Shown piece after piece: positions 43,645 to 52,782 of a stretch of 64,000 bases of DNA. The DNA is taken from contig NZ_NMZM01000003.1 in the NCBI RefSeq assembly GCF_002751875.1, forward strand, positions 124,001 through 188,000, written 5' to 3'. Under the pieces are notes generated by a model, which saw only the letters and a program-made list of their open reading frames with translations, was not told the DNA's origin and did no database searches. Each line of letters opens with the position of its first letter. Within the stretch, counting starts at the first letter, position 1. Made by a program: the position numbers and the translations under genes. The DNA comes from Oceaniglobus indicus (GTDB lineage Bacteria; Pseudomonadota; Alphaproteobacteria; Rhodobacterales; Rhodobacteraceae).

Positions 43645-45240
43645 TTATTCCGCCGCAGCCTGCGCGCGATCCGCGCGGCGCCGCGTGATATAGTCGTCGA
43701 CCGCGGCCGCCGCCTCGGGCGACAGGCGCAGGCCCAGCTTGGTGCGCCGCCACAGCACGTCTTCGCCCGTGCGCGCGTATTCGCGATCCATCAGCCAGTC
43801 GATCTCCCTTGCGCACAGCGTAGCGCCGAAATCGCGCCCCATGCCAGCACCATCTTTCACCCCGTCCAGCAGGACACGCGCGTCGGTGCCATAGGCGCGC
43901 ACCAGGCGGCGCGCCCAGCGTTCGTCCAGAAACCCGTGGTCGCGGCGCAGGGCGTCGATCAGCGACGCCACCCCGTCCACCGGAAAATCCCCGCCGGGCA
44001 GCGCGACACCCGCCGTCCAGTCGCCCGCCAGCCCCGGAAATTCCCGCGCCACCAGCTTCAGCGCGCTTTCGGCCAGCCGGCGATAGGTCGTGATCTTGCC
44101 GCCAAAGACGTTCAGAACCGGCGCGCCGGCGCTGTGGTCCACCTTCAGCGTGTAATCGCGCGTTGCCGCCGTGGCCGAGGTGGCGCCGTCGTCGTAAAGG
44201 GGGCGCACCCCCGAATAGGTCCACACGATGTCGTCGGTCGAAATCGGATCCTTGAGATAGCCGTTGACGAAATCCACCAGATACTGCCGTTCTTCGGGTG
44301 TGCAGACGGGGGGCGTATCGGCATCGTCGTGGTCCTGATCGGTGGTGCCGATCAGGGTAAAGTCCGTCTCGTAGGGAATGGCGAAGGCGATGCGCCCGTC
44401 GCTGCCCTGGAAGAAATAACATTTGTCGTGCTCGAACAGGCGGCGCGTCACGATATGGCTGCCACGCACAAGGCGCACACCGTCGTCGGTGTTCTGACGC
44501 ACGGTGTGGTTGATGATATCGCCCACCCACGGACCGGCGGCGTTGACGATCATGCGCGCGCGCTGCGTCCGGGTGATGCCGGTTTCGGTATCGGTCAGGG
44601 TGACTTGCCACGTCCCGTCCTGCTGCGCCGCCGACACGACGCGCGTTCGCGTCAGGATCGTGGCGCCGCGGGTTTCGGCATCGCGCGCGTTCAGCACCAC
44701 CAGGCGCGAATCCTCGACCCAGCAATCGGAATACTCGAACGCCTTGGCATGACGATCGGCCAGCGCGCGCCCCTCGGGCGCCGTCGTCAGGTCCAGGGTC
44801 TGCGTGCCGGGCAGGATCTTGCGACCACCCATGCTGTCATAGAGAAACAGCCCAAGCCGGATCAACCAGGCGGGCCGCCGCCCTTTCATCCATGGCATCA
44901 CCGTGTTCAGGATGCGGCTGGTGGGGGTGTCGCTTTCGAACCGCATGCCGGGATGGATCGGCAGCACGAACCGCATCGGCCACGAGATGTGGGGCATGGC
45001 GCGCAACAGCGTCTCACGCTCGATCAGGCTTTCGCGCACCAGCTTGAATTCGAAGTATTCCAGATACCGCAACCCGCCATGGAACAGCTTGGTCGAGGCC
45101 GAGGAGGTGGCCGAGGCAAGATCCGACATCTCGGCCAGCACGACCGACAGGCCACGCCCCGCCGCATCGCGCGCGATGCCGCAGCCGTTGATGCCGCCGC
45201 CGATGATCAGCAGATCGCAGATGTCCTCCCGCTCGCTCAC
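43645..45240 (-). CDS. glpD: aerobic glycerol-3-phosphate dehydrogenase
   Basis: A 531-residue FAD-dependent, membrane-associated enzyme oxidising glycerol-3-phosphate to DHAP with transfer of electrons to quinone. Dinucleotide motif DLLIIGGGINGCGIARDAAGRG (residues 9-30), then the DAO family SSASTKLFHGGLRYLE, and a C-terminal DAO_C domain (FGATLCAREIDWLMDREYARTGEDVLWRRTKLG in parts). Translation starts at GTG 45240, with GGGAGG 6-8 nt upstream. First gene of the glp operon. No glpK in the window, though one is needed to make its substrate. Confidence 0.95.
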   Translation of the reverse strand: MSEREDICDLLIIGGGINGCGIARDAAGRGLSVVLAEMSDLASATSSASTKLFHGGLRYLEYFEFKLVRESLIERETLLRAMPHISWPMRFVLPIHPGMRFESDTPTSRILNTVMPWMKGRRPAWLIRLGLFLYDSMGGRKILPGTQTLDLTTAPEGRALADRHAKAFEYSDCWVEDSRLVVLNARDAETRGATILTRTRVVSAAQQDGTWQVTLTDTETGITRTQRARMIVNAAGPWVGDIINHTVRQNTDDGVRLVRGSHIVTRRLFEHDKCYFFQGSDGRIAFAIPYETDFTLIGTTDQDHDDADTPPVCTPEERQYLVDFVNGYLKDPISTDDIVWTYSGVRPLYDDGATSATAATRDYTLKVDHSAGAPVLNVFGGKITTYRRLAESALKLVAREFPGLAGDWTAGVALPGGDFPVDGVASLIDALRRDHGFLDERWARRLVRAYGTDARVLLDGVKDGAGMGRDFGATLCAREIDWLMDREYARTGEDVLWRRTKLGLRLSPEAAAAVDDYITRRRADRAQAAAE

Positions 45241-45507
45241 CCGGATCCTCCCAAATCCTTCGTTACCGTTGCCTCATCAAAGCAAATGACGCAAAAAAGA
45301 ACAACACTTATTTTCGTTTTTGTTCGTATCTGATTTTGCCGTTTTGTTTCAGTTGCTTGAACCACCCGCAAGTCCCGCATCCCATCAAAACCGCGCTCGT
45401 TTCCGCGCAAATCGCTCGGCTCCGACCACGGTCTTGCGCCAAAACGAAAAAAAACACACAGTTGCCTTTCCCCCATCCCGGCCGGGATGATGCGAAGACG
45501 AGGCCCC
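45241..45507. promoter_or_regulatory. glpD-glpR divergent promoter region with TTCGTT-type GlpR sites
   Basis: An AT-rich 267-bp divergent interval. TTTTCGTTTTTGTTCGT (45312-45328) holds two TTCGT half-sites and resembles the TGTTCG-type half-sites of GlpR/DeoR operators. AACGAAAA at 45443-45450 is an inverted half-site nearer glpR. Such spacing allows looping or autoregulation. The sites are inferred from family knowledge. Confidence 0.5.
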
Positions 45508-46269
45508 ATGTCACAGGCGATCCGCTATCCCGAAATCCTGGAAATCGCGCGCCGCGACGGCAAGGTCACCGTCGAGGGGCTGTCGTCGCATTTCGGCGTC
45601 ACCCTTCAGACCATCCGCCGCGATCTTGCCGATCTGGCCGAGGCGGGGCGCCTCGAACGGGTGCATGGCGGTGCAGTCCTGCCGTCGGGCACGACGAACA
45701 TCGGATACGAGGAACGACGCAACCTGAACGCCGACGCCAAGACCGCGATCGCCCGTGCCTGCGCCGCCCGGATCCCCGAGGATTGCGCCGTTTTCCTGAA
45801 CATCGGCACCACCACCGAGGCCGTCGCAACCGAACTGATGCACCACCGCAACCTTCTGGTGGTGACCAACAACATGAACGTGGCCAACATCCTGTCGCAC
45901 AATCCCGATTGCGACGTGATCGTCACGGGCGGATCGCTGCGCCAGTCCGACGGCGGGCTGATCGGCAACATCACCACCAGCGCCATCGCCCAGTTCAAGT
46001 TCGACTTCGGCATCATCGGCTGTTCGGCCATGGACGACGACGGCGATATACTGGATTTCGACGCGCAGGAGGTCGGGGTGAGCCAGACGATCCTGACCCG
46101 GTCGCGGCATCGGATGCTCATCGCCGATCATTCCAAGTTCAAACGCTCGGCCCCTGCCCGGATCGCCACCCTGAAAGAGATCGACACCTTTTTCACCGAC
46201 CGCCCCCTGTCCGCGGACCTCGCGGCAAGATGCCGGGGCTGGAAGACCGATGTGATCGTGGCCGGCTGA
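45508..46269 (+). CDS. glpR: DeoR-family glycerol regulator GlpR
   Basis: A 253-residue DeoR-family repressor: N-terminal HTH (RYPEILEIARRDGKVTVEGLSSHFGVTLQTIRRDLADL, with the RRDL signature) and a C-terminal DeoRC sensor domain (FLNIGTTTEAVATEL, VVTNNMNVANIL, CDVIVTGGSLR). Divergent from glpD; expected to respond to glycerol-3-phosphate and repress glpD-SPTQUV and itself. Start MSQAIRYPEIL with GAGG upstream rather than the longer frame from 45487. Confidence 0.92.
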   Translation: MSQAIRYPEILEIARRDGKVTVEGLSSHFGVTLQTIRRDLADLAEAGRLERVHGGAVLPSGTTNIGYEERRNLNADAKTAIARACAARIPEDCAVFLNIGTTTEAVATELMHHRNLLVVTNNMNVANILSHNPDCDVIVTGGSLRQSDGGLIGNITTSAIAQFKFDFGIIGCSAMDDDGDILDFDAQEVGVSQTILTRSRHRMLIADHSKFKRSAPARIATLKEIDTFFTDRPLSADLAARCRGWKTDVIVAG

Positions 46270-46415
46270 ACCCGAGCCACCGCTTTTGGCGGCGATCCGC
46301 CGCGTCCGGTGCAAACCTTGCCCGGCGGAACCCGGTGGCGCGCCATTCATTGACACCGGTAGTGGTCTGGCCAAGGTATTGGGCAAACCGACCGAGCTCG
46401 CCGAAGGACAAAACA

Positions 46416-46781
46416 ATGACGTATCTGCAATCCGCCCTTGCCGGGTGCCTTATCGCTTTCCTGGCCAGCCCCGCACTTGCCGATCAGCCCGACTGGCTTC
46501 CCGAGGGCATCGTGTTGCCCGAAGGCCATGACATGCAGAGCAACCACAGCATCGGCTCAAGCACCCACATGCTCAAGACCGAGGTCGATCAGGATCCGTC
46601 AGATCTGTTGCAGGTCTGGGCCGACGATCTGGCCAGCAACGGCTTTCAGGTCGACACCGCGGCGATGGACACCGGCCGTGTCCTGTTTTCCGGTCCCGGC
46701 GGCCTGCAGGGGCAGATCGTCGTGAGTTCGACCATCAACGCCGACAGCTATACCATCGAGATCGACAGCAGCGGCGGTTGA
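46416..46781 (+). CDS. secreted protein of unknown function
   Basis: A 121-residue exported protein with signal peptide MTYLQSALAGCLIAFLASPALA. The mature part is short, acidic and repetitive in no obvious way (DWLPEGIVLPEGHDMQSNHS, ...SSTINADSYTIEIDSSGG); beta-rich C-terminus. I do not recognise the family. A TTGACA at 46350-46355 is a weak -35 candidate. Monocistronic; the upstream 46270-46415 interval has a short GGCGG/CCGCC hairpin after glpR. Confidence 0.65.
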   Translation: MTYLQSALAGCLIAFLASPALADQPDWLPEGIVLPEGHDMQSNHSIGSSTHMLKTEVDQDPSDLLQVWADDLASNGFQVDTAAMDTGRVLFSGPGGLQGQIVVSSTINADSYTIEIDSSGG

Positions 46782-46798
46782 GGTCACCGCCGCGGGCT

Positions 46799-46817
46799 GG
46801 TCCGGCCGATCCGGACC
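46799..46817. terminator. hairpin between convergent genes
   Basis: GGTCCGG-CCGAT-CCGGACC, a perfect 7-bp stem extended by flanking GC pairs, lies between the stops at 46781 and 46839. No T-tract follows on either strand, so termination would be factor-aided or bidirectional. Confidence 0.4.
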
Positions 46818-46838
46818 CCCGCGGCCGCGATGTTTCCA

Positions 46839-48035
46839 TCAGGCTTCGGCGCAAACGGCACTTGCCGCCTCCAAAGCACCGCGCCCGTGGGGCAGACCCA
46901 GGGCCTTGAGCCCGGAATCGATGTTGCCCAGCACGCCCATGACCATGTGCGCATTGACGTGGCCCATGTGGCCGACGCGGAAGAAGCCGTCGGCGCCGGG
47001 CGCGCCCTTGTCCACCATGCCGATGCCGATGCCCAGCGTGACGCCGGTGTTTTCGATCAGCCACTGGCGCAGCGTTTCGCCATGGGGGTCGCCGATCCGC
47101 ACAGCCGTCACGGCATGGGAGCGCAGCGCGCGGTCGGTGACGTTCAACTCGACCGGGCCCTCCTGACCCCAGACCTCGAACGCGGCCCAGACCATGCGCG
47201 CCAGCTTGGCGTGGCGGGCCAACACGTTGTCCAGACCCTCGGTGTGGATCATGTCCAGCGCCGCGCGCAATCCGTACAGGTGATGCGTCGGCGCCGTGCC
47301 CGCGAAGCGTTCATAGAACTGATCGGGAAAGGCGCGCGGGCGCCAATCCCAATACTGGCTGATGAATTCGACCTTGTCGCGCGCCCGGTCCGCCTTGTCG
47401 TTGAAAAACACGAAGGCGATGCCCGGCGGTGTCATCAACCCCTTCTGCGACGCGGTGATCATCACGTCGACGCCCCAGGCATCCATGTGAAAATCGTCCA
47501 CGCCCAGGCAGGCGATGCAATCGACCATGAACAACGCGGGATGCCCGGCGGCATCCAGCGCCGCGCGCACCGCCGGCACGTCGTTGCGGATCGACGTGGC
47601 CGTGTCGACCTGCACCATCAGGACGGCCTTGAAGCGGTGCGCGCTGTCCGCGTTCAGGGTTTCCGCCAGCCGGTCGTAATCGATGGTCGAGCGGCGGCCG
47701 TGGTCCAGCACGGTGCATTCCAGCCCCATCCGCCGCGCCGTTTCGGCCCAGCCGAGGGCGAAATTGCCGGTGGCCAGCACCAGAACTTCGTCCCCGCGCG
47801 ACACGACGTTGGCCAGCGATGCCTCCCACGCGCCGTGGCCGTTGCAGATGTAGATCGCGCAATGCGAGGTCGAGCGCGCAACGCGGTTCAGATCGGCCAT
47901 CAGCTCCGGCATCATCTCGGGCAGTTCGCCGGCATAGATGTTGGGCGCGGCGCGGTGCATCGCGTTCAGAACCGCGTCGGGCATGACCGACGGACCGGGA
48001 ATGGCAAGGTAAGTGCGACCGTTGGAAAGGCTCAT
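46839..48035 (-). CDS. class V aminotransferase (alanine/serine-glyoxylate type)
   Basis: A 398-residue PLP aminotransferase of the AGXT/serine-glyoxylate group: N-terminal AIPGPSVMPDAVLNAM, CNGHGAWEASLANVVSRGDEVLVL, MVDCIACLGVDDFHMDAWGVDVMITASQKGLMTPPG with the PLP lysine in SQKG. Transfers an amino group to glyoxylate or pyruvate. It fits with gckA in glyoxylate/serine metabolism though they are not adjacent. Start MSLSNGRTYL with GGGAG upstream. Exact donor cannot be told. Confidence 0.87.
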   Translation of the reverse strand: MSLSNGRTYLAIPGPSVMPDAVLNAMHRAAPNIYAGELPEMMPELMADLNRVARSTSHCAIYICNGHGAWEASLANVVSRGDEVLVLATGNFALGWAETARRMGLECTVLDHGRRSTIDYDRLAETLNADSAHRFKAVLMVQVDTATSIRNDVPAVRAALDAAGHPALFMVDCIACLGVDDFHMDAWGVDVMITASQKGLMTPPGIAFVFFNDKADRARDKVEFISQYWDWRPRAFPDQFYERFAGTAPTHHLYGLRAALDMIHTEGLDNVLARHAKLARMVWAAFEVWGQEGPVELNVTDRALRSHAVTAVRIGDPHGETLRQWLIENTGVTLGIGIGMVDKGAPGADGFFRVGHMGHVNAHMVMGVLGNIDSGLKALGLPHGRGALEAASAVCAEA

Positions 48036-48185
48036 CGTCGGCTCCCGAAGTGAAGATGCCATAAGGTATTGCGCCGCCCGCGGGCCGGGTCAATGCAGAT
48101 CGCGGGTTGCCGGTGTGGGCGTGTGCCGCTTTCCAATCCGGCGCGCACAGGATACCCAAGGGCGACAGGCAACCGGGACGCTTTC

Positions 48186-50006
48186 TTGAACGACACCACA
48201 CAGACCACCGCCGGCCCTTCTTCGACCGCCCTCATGGGGCGGCTGTGGCGCGATTATGTCGGGCGGCACTGGCGCTGGATCGCCGTCGCCTTCGTGATGA
48301 TGGTGGTGGAAGGCTCCACGGTCGGGCTGTTGTCCTACATGCTGCAGCCGATGTTCGACCTGGTGTTCATCGACGGCAACACCGCCGCCCTGTGGTGGGT
48401 CGGCACCGCGGTTCTGGCGCTGTTCGTGGTGCGGGCGGTGTCGGGCGTCATCTATCGCGTGCTGCTGGTGCGGGTGGCGCAACGGTCGTCGACCGACATG
48501 CAGATCGACCTGCTGGGCCACATGATGACGCTGGATTCGACCTATTTCCAGAAGAACGCCCCCGGCTACCTGATGGAGCGCGTGCAGGGCGACACCAGCG
48601 CGGTGCAGAACATCTGGCAGGTGCTGATCCAGGGCATCGGGCGCGATGTCGTCGCGCTGGCCTCGCTGGTGGTGGTCGCGCTGTCGGTCGACTGGGTCTG
48701 GACCCTGACCGCGCTGATCGGCATCCCGATGCTGATCCTGCCGACCCGCAGCCTGCAGAAATACGTCCGCCGCAAGACCGGCCAGATGCGCGACCATGCC
48801 ACGCACCGGTCGACCCGGCTGGACGAGGTGTTCCACGGCATCAACGCGATCAAGCTGAACCGCATGGAAGACTATCAACAGGATCGTTTCCGCGCTGTCG
48901 TCGATCGCATCGTGATCGCCCAGATCAAGACCACGGCGGGCACCTCGATGCTGCCCGGGATGATCGACATCATGACCGGCATCGGCTTTTTCGGCGTTCT
49001 GGTCCTTGGCGGGCGCGAGATCATATCGGGCGAAAAGACGGTGGGCGAATTCATGTCGTTCTTCACCGCCATGGCACTGGCGTTCCAGCCGCTGCGCCGT
49101 CTGGGCGGGCTGACCGGCACGTTCCAGATCGCTGCCGCATCGCTTGAGCGGCTCTATCACATCTTCGATCTGCGCCCGACCATCGTCACGCCCGCCGCGC
49201 CGGTGCGGATCGACGCGGGCGATGCCGATATCGTGCTGGATGACGTGCGCTTCGCCTATGACTCCGACCCGGTGCTGGACGGCGTGTCCTTCCGCGCCGC
49301 GGCGGGAAAGACGACCGCGCTGGTCGGCGCATCGGGGGCGGGCAAAAGCACCGTGTTCAACGTGCTGACCCGCCTGGTCGAGCCGCAATCGGGCACGGCC
49401 CGGTTGGGCGACACGCCGGTTAGTGCGCTGTCGCTGTCGGACTTGCGCGGCCAGATCTCGGTCGTGACGCAGGACGCATTGCTGTTCGACGAGACGATCC
49501 GCGAGAACATCCTGCTGGGCCGCACCGACATCCCCGAGGATCGCTTGCAGGACGTGCTGCGCTTTGCCCATGTGGCGGATTTTCTGAAACAACTGCCCGA
49601 TGGCCTTGAAAGCCAGGCCGGGCCACGCGGATCGAACCTGTCGGGCGGTCAGCGCCAGCGCGTCGCCATCGCCCGCGCCCTGCTGCGCGACACGCCGATC
49701 CTGCTGCTGGACGAGGCGACATCGGCGCTGGACGCCCAGTCGGAAAAGATCATCCAGACGGCGCTGGAACGGCTCAGCCAGGGGCGTACCACGCTGGTCA
49801 TCGCCCACCGTCTTGCCACGATCCGCAACGCCGACAGCATCGTCGTGATGGACCGCGGTCGTGTCGTCGATCAGGGCACCCATGACGAATTAATGGCGCG
49901 TGATGGCATCTATGCCGACCTGCACCGCCTGCAATTCGACCGGGACAGCGCCGCCAGGGAAGAGTCGCCGCCGCCCGGTTTCGAGACCGATCACCGACGC
50001 CGGTAA
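48186..50006 (+). CDS. MsbA-like ABC exporter (fused permease-ATPase)
   Basis: A ~606-residue half-transporter: six-helix ABC membrane domain (residues ~15-310: WRWIAVAFVMMVVEGSTVGLLSYML, ...) then ATPase with Walker A GASGAGKST, signature NLSGGQRQRVAIARALL, Walker B ILLLDEATSALD, H-loop IAHRLATI. Works as a homodimer exporting lipids or hydrophobic compounds. The start is uncertain: TTG 48186 (LNDTTQTT...) with a weak GGGA site is chosen; ATG 48234 (MGRLWRDYV) and ATG 48093 are alternatives. Its 3' end overlaps the convergent glycosyltransferase gene by 16 bp. Confidence 0.88.
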   Translation: MNDTTQTTAGPSSTALMGRLWRDYVGRHWRWIAVAFVMMVVEGSTVGLLSYMLQPMFDLVFIDGNTAALWWVGTAVLALFVVRAVSGVIYRVLLVRVAQRSSTDMQIDLLGHMMTLDSTYFQKNAPGYLMERVQGDTSAVQNIWQVLIQGIGRDVVALASLVVVALSVDWVWTLTALIGIPMLILPTRSLQKYVRRKTGQMRDHATHRSTRLDEVFHGINAIKLNRMEDYQQDRFRAVVDRIVIAQIKTTAGTSMLPGMIDIMTGIGFFGVLVLGGREIISGEKTVGEFMSFFTAMALAFQPLRRLGGLTGTFQIAAASLERLYHIFDLRPTIVTPAAPVRIDAGDADIVLDDVRFAYDSDPVLDGVSFRAAAGKTTALVGASGAGKSTVFNVLTRLVEPQSGTARLGDTPVSALSLSDLRGQISVVTQDALLFDETIRENILLGRTDIPEDRLQDVLRFAHVADFLKQLPDGLESQAGPRGSNLSGGQRQRVAIARALLRDTPILLLDEATSALDAQSEKIIQTALERLSQGRTTLVIAHRLATIRNADSIVVMDRGRVVDQGTHDELMARDGIYADLHRLQFDRDSAAREESPPPGFETDHRRR

Positions 50007-50677
50007 GACGCGGCCAGACGGGCGGGATCAGCGCCACACAGATACCGCCCCAACGTCCACAGGTTTCGCCCGCCCCGCCGCAGCCATCCCTGGGCGCGAT
50101 ATTTCCCGGCATCGGTTCGCGCAACCGCATCCAGCATCCGCAATCGTCCGCGCAACGCGCGCGCCATGGCCACATCCTCCATCAAGGGAAGCTCAGGATA
50201 GCCGCCAAGCGTTGCCAGAACGTCAACGGACACCAGCAATCCCTGATCGCCGTAAGGCAGCCCGAACAGCCGCGCGCGCAGGTTCGCCCAACCGGCCACG
50301 CAGCGCGGCGCCAAGCCTTCGGCGCGGAACGCCAACCGGAAATAACCGCCGTCCGTCGGGTGGTCGTGCATGTGCCGCTCGATCGCCGTCACCCATTCGC
50401 CGGACAGATGGGTATCGGCATGAAGCACCAGCACGAAACCGCCCGGCACGGCCGCAATCCCGCGCGCGATCTGCCCGCCCCGCCCCGCCGCTCCGGTCAC
50501 GATCACGGCGCCCAAAGCCTCGGCCACGGCGTGGGTCGCATCGGTCGATCCGCCGTCCGACACGACCAGACGCCCGATCAGCCCGCCCTGCACCCCCGCG
50601 ATCAGCGACGCGGCCGCATCGCCCAGTGTTTCGGCGGCGTTCAGGGTCGGGATCACGACGGTCAGGGGCGCGGGCAT
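49991..50677 (-). CDS. family 2 glycosyltransferase (TIGR04283-like)
   Basis: A 228-residue GT2 enzyme: LTVVIPTLNAAETL start, VVSDGGSTDATHAVAEALGA (nucleotide-binding Asp), FVLVLHADTHLS (the DxD-like ADT), and LPLMEDVAMARAL near the C-terminus. It fits the TIGR04283 group, sometimes named arsenosugar biosynthesis glycosyltransferase. Start at MPAPLTVV (50677); another ATG lies at 50689. Lipid or small-molecule acceptor unknown. Confidence 0.8.
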   Translation of the reverse strand: MPAPLTVVIPTLNAAETLGDAAASLIAGVQGGLIGRLVVSDGGSTDATHAVAEALGAVIVTGAAGRGGQIARGIAAVPGGFVLVLHADTHLSGEWVTAIERHMHDHPTDGGYFRLAFRAEGLAPRCVAGWANLRARLFGLPYGDQGLLVSVDVLATLGGYPELPLMEDVAMARALRGRLRMLDAVARTDAGKYRAQGWLRRGGRNLWTLGRYLCGADPARLAASYRRR

Positions 50678-50745
50678 CGGCGGGACCATGGGCAAGGCAG
50701 CGTTCGCCGCCTATATACCCCGCAAGACAACCGGAGAAAGCCACC

Positions 50746-51489
50746 ATGACCGAACATGCCAGACAGATCATCGCCATCGGCGGCGAGGAACGTCACGATT
50801 TCCTGCAGGGCCTGGTGACGAACGAGGTGCCGACCACCCCGGGCACCCTTGTCTATTCCGCCATACTGACGCCGCAAGGCAAATACCTGGCGGATTTCTT
50901 CATGTTCGAACGCGACGGCGCCTTGATGCTGGACGTGGCCGAACCGCTGGCCCAGGGACTGGCGCAGCGCCTGACGATGTATCGTTTGCGTCGCAAGATC
51001 ACCATCGACGGGATCGACCTGCCCGTGCATCGCGGCACCGGGCCGGCCCCCGACGGCGCCATGGCCGACCCGCGGCACACGGCAATGGGATGGCGTGGTT
51101 ATGGCGACGGCTTCACCTCGGACGACACGGATTGGACCGCCTTGCGCTGTACCCATTGCATACCGGAATCGGATATCGAACTGGTCCCCAACGACAGCTA
51201 TATTCTCGAATCCGGGTTCGAGCGTCTGAACGGCGTCGATTTCCGCAAGGGATGTTACGTCGGGCAGGAGGTGACCGCCCGCATGAAACACAAGACCGAA
51301 CTGAAGAAGGGATTGGCGACGGTCGAAGTCACGGGCGAAGCACCGGTCGGCACGGCGATCACGGCGGACGGCAAACCGGCGGGCACGCTGTTCAGCCAGG
51401 CCGGCGGCCTCGGCATCGCATACCTCAGGTTTGATCGCGCCCGGGGGGTGATGCAGGCGGATCAGGCCACCCTCACCCTGCCCGACTAA
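50746..51489 (+). CDS. ygfZ: folate-binding protein YgfZ/GcvT-like (Fe-S assembly)
   Basis: A 247-residue member of the YgfZ family related to GcvT. The diagnostic K-G-C-Y-x-G-Q-E motif is present (FRKGCYVGQEVTARM), with HDFLQGLVTNEV near the N-terminus and a C-terminal GcvT_C barrel (KGLATVEVTGEAPVGTAI). It uses tetrahydrofolate to help maturation or repair of certain [4Fe-4S] enzymes. GGAGAAAG ribosome site. Useful context for the Fe-S LeuCD-like enzyme, though not linked. Confidence 0.92.
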   Translation: MTEHARQIIAIGGEERHDFLQGLVTNEVPTTPGTLVYSAILTPQGKYLADFFMFERDGALMLDVAEPLAQGLAQRLTMYRLRRKITIDGIDLPVHRGTGPAPDGAMADPRHTAMGWRGYGDGFTSDDTDWTALRCTHCIPESDIELVPNDSYILESGFERLNGVDFRKGCYVGQEVTARMKHKTELKKGLATVEVTGEAPVGTAITADGKPAGTLFSQAGGLGIAYLRFDRARGVMQADQATLTLPD

Positions 51490-51497
51490 CGGGTTCC

Positions 51498-51515
51498 GCA
51501 ACCTGCAAAGGTTGC
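51498..51515. terminator. short hairpin between ygfZ and efp
   Basis: GCAACCT-GCAA-AGGTTGC, perfect 7-bp arms, in the 66-nt gap between convergent stops. No clear T-tract, so only a possible terminator. Confidence 0.4.
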
Positions 51516-51555
51516 AGCGCAGGAGCAGGTGGAAAAAGCCGCCGGCAGGCCCGTG

Positions 51556-52119
51556 TCAGGCGCGCTCGGCGTATTCCATGGTATCGGTGTTGACGACGAT
51601 ATCCTCGTCCGGTCCGACAAAGGGCGGCACCATCACCTTGACTCCGTTGTCGAGGATCGCGGGCTTGAAGCTGTTGGCGGCGGTCTGGCCTTTCACTACA
51701 GGCTCGGTCTCGACGACCTTGCAAGTGACCTTCTGGGGCAACGTCGCGTTCAGCGCCTCGGATTCATGATATTCGATGTGGATCGTCATGCCATCCTGAA
51801 GGAACGGACGGCGTTCGCCCAGCAATTCGGCGGGAAGTTCGATCTGTTCAAAGGTTTCGCTGTCCATGAAGACCAGCATACCATCGGTTTCGTAAAGAAA
51901 CTGTTGATCGCGCTGCTCCAGCCGGACACGTTCGACCTTGTCGGCCGAGCGGAACCGTTCGTTCAGCTTGGAACCGTTGCGCAGGTTCTTCATCTCGACC
52001 TGCGCGAAGGCACCGCCCTTGCCCGGCTTGACATGATCGACCTTCACGGCCGCCCACAAACCGCCGTTGTGTTCAAGGACGTTTCCGGGGCGAATTTCGT
52101 TACCGTTGATTTTGGGCAT
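51556..52119 (-). CDS. efp: translation elongation factor P
   Basis: A 187-residue EF-P with the three beta-barrel domains: [20 protein letters not shown] start, [17 protein letters not shown] (Lys34 at the loop tip), [12 protein letters not shown], and the C-terminal signature around [27 protein letters not shown]. Relieves ribosome stalling at polyproline. Start MPKINGN; upstream frame is not conserved. Divergent from the DUF6280-like gene. Confidence 0.96.
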   Translation of the reverse strand: MPKINGNEIRPGNVLEHNGGLWAAVKVDHVKPGKGGAFAQVEMKNLRNGSKLNERFRSADKVERVRLEQRDQQFLYETDGMLVFMDSETFEQIELPAELLGERRPFLQDGMTIHIEYHESEALNATLPQKVTCKVVETEPVVKGQTAANSFKPAILDNGVKVMVPPFVGPDEDIVVNTDTMEYAERA

Positions 52120-52336
52120 ATGTCGAAACCATGGCGAAAGGTTGATAGCGGTGCGTTGACGCCTATATCTTGTCGGGATCCGCGTGGCAAGACGCCGCAT
52201 CCAGCGGCGACACGACGTCAGGCATGCACCGAACGCATAGGGGCTATGCCAAATCAGGGAACCAGAATCAACGCCATGGCGTCCATAAGGGCTCCAACAT
52301 CGAAAACGCAAGCGCTAGATACAAGGGGACGACGAG

Positions 52337-52654
52337 ATGTCAGATTTCGTTGATGGCACAGCTTTCAACCATGAGCAAGGCAACCGGGCACGTAAACTGT
52401 TCGCTGCCGTGGTTTTGGCTGCGCTTGATGACGCCATTGCCGATGACAAGAAATACGGCAACGGCCCCGAGCAGATCGCCCGCTGGGCGCGGTCGCGCGA
52501 CGGCCGCGAGGTCTTGTCGTGCGCTGGAATCGATCCGAACGAACGTGTCGTGAATGGTCTGATGGAATTTGTCGGCAAGGGCATCCGCACCTCGGTTGCA
52601 CTGTCGCGTGAAGAAAGCGAACGCCGCAACGCCGCCCAGGCCGAAGCCGCCTGA
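52337..52654 (+). CDS. conserved Rhodobacterales protein (DUF6280-like)
   Basis: A 105-residue soluble protein, helix-rich (ARKLFAAVVLAALDDAIADDKKYGNGPEQIARWARSRDGREVLSCAGIDP in segments), with no known motif. It corresponds to the small conserved protein found in roseobacters near efp (DUF6280). Its own strong terminator follows, so it is a single-gene unit. Function unknown. Confidence 0.7.
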   Translation: MSDFVDGTAFNHEQGNRARKLFAAVVLAALDDAIADDKKYGNGPEQIARWARSRDGREVLSCAGIDPNERVVNGLMEFVGKGIRTSVALSREESERRNAAQAEAA

Positions 52655-52676
52655 ACGACTGTCGACCGATTGAAAA

Positions 52677-52711
52677 ACGCGCCGCCCGTCAAGGCGGCGT
52701 GTTTTCTTTTG
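52677..52711 (+). terminator. rho-independent terminator of the DUF6280-like gene
   Basis: ACGCGCCGCC, loop CGTCAA, GGCGGCGTGT: a 10-bp stem with one G-U pair, followed by TTTTCTTTT. It starts 22 nt after the stop at 52654. Confidence 0.88.
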
Positions 52712-52782
52712 CGACAACCGGTGTCCTTTCACCGGCCTGACATGCCGACCATGCCTGCCAAGGCGCACAACGGGATGGTGGA

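Noticed and set aside
42793-45333. ~846-codon plus-strand frame opposite glpS and glpD
   Set aside because: Runs across two genuine minus-strand genes; composition is that of antisense translation.
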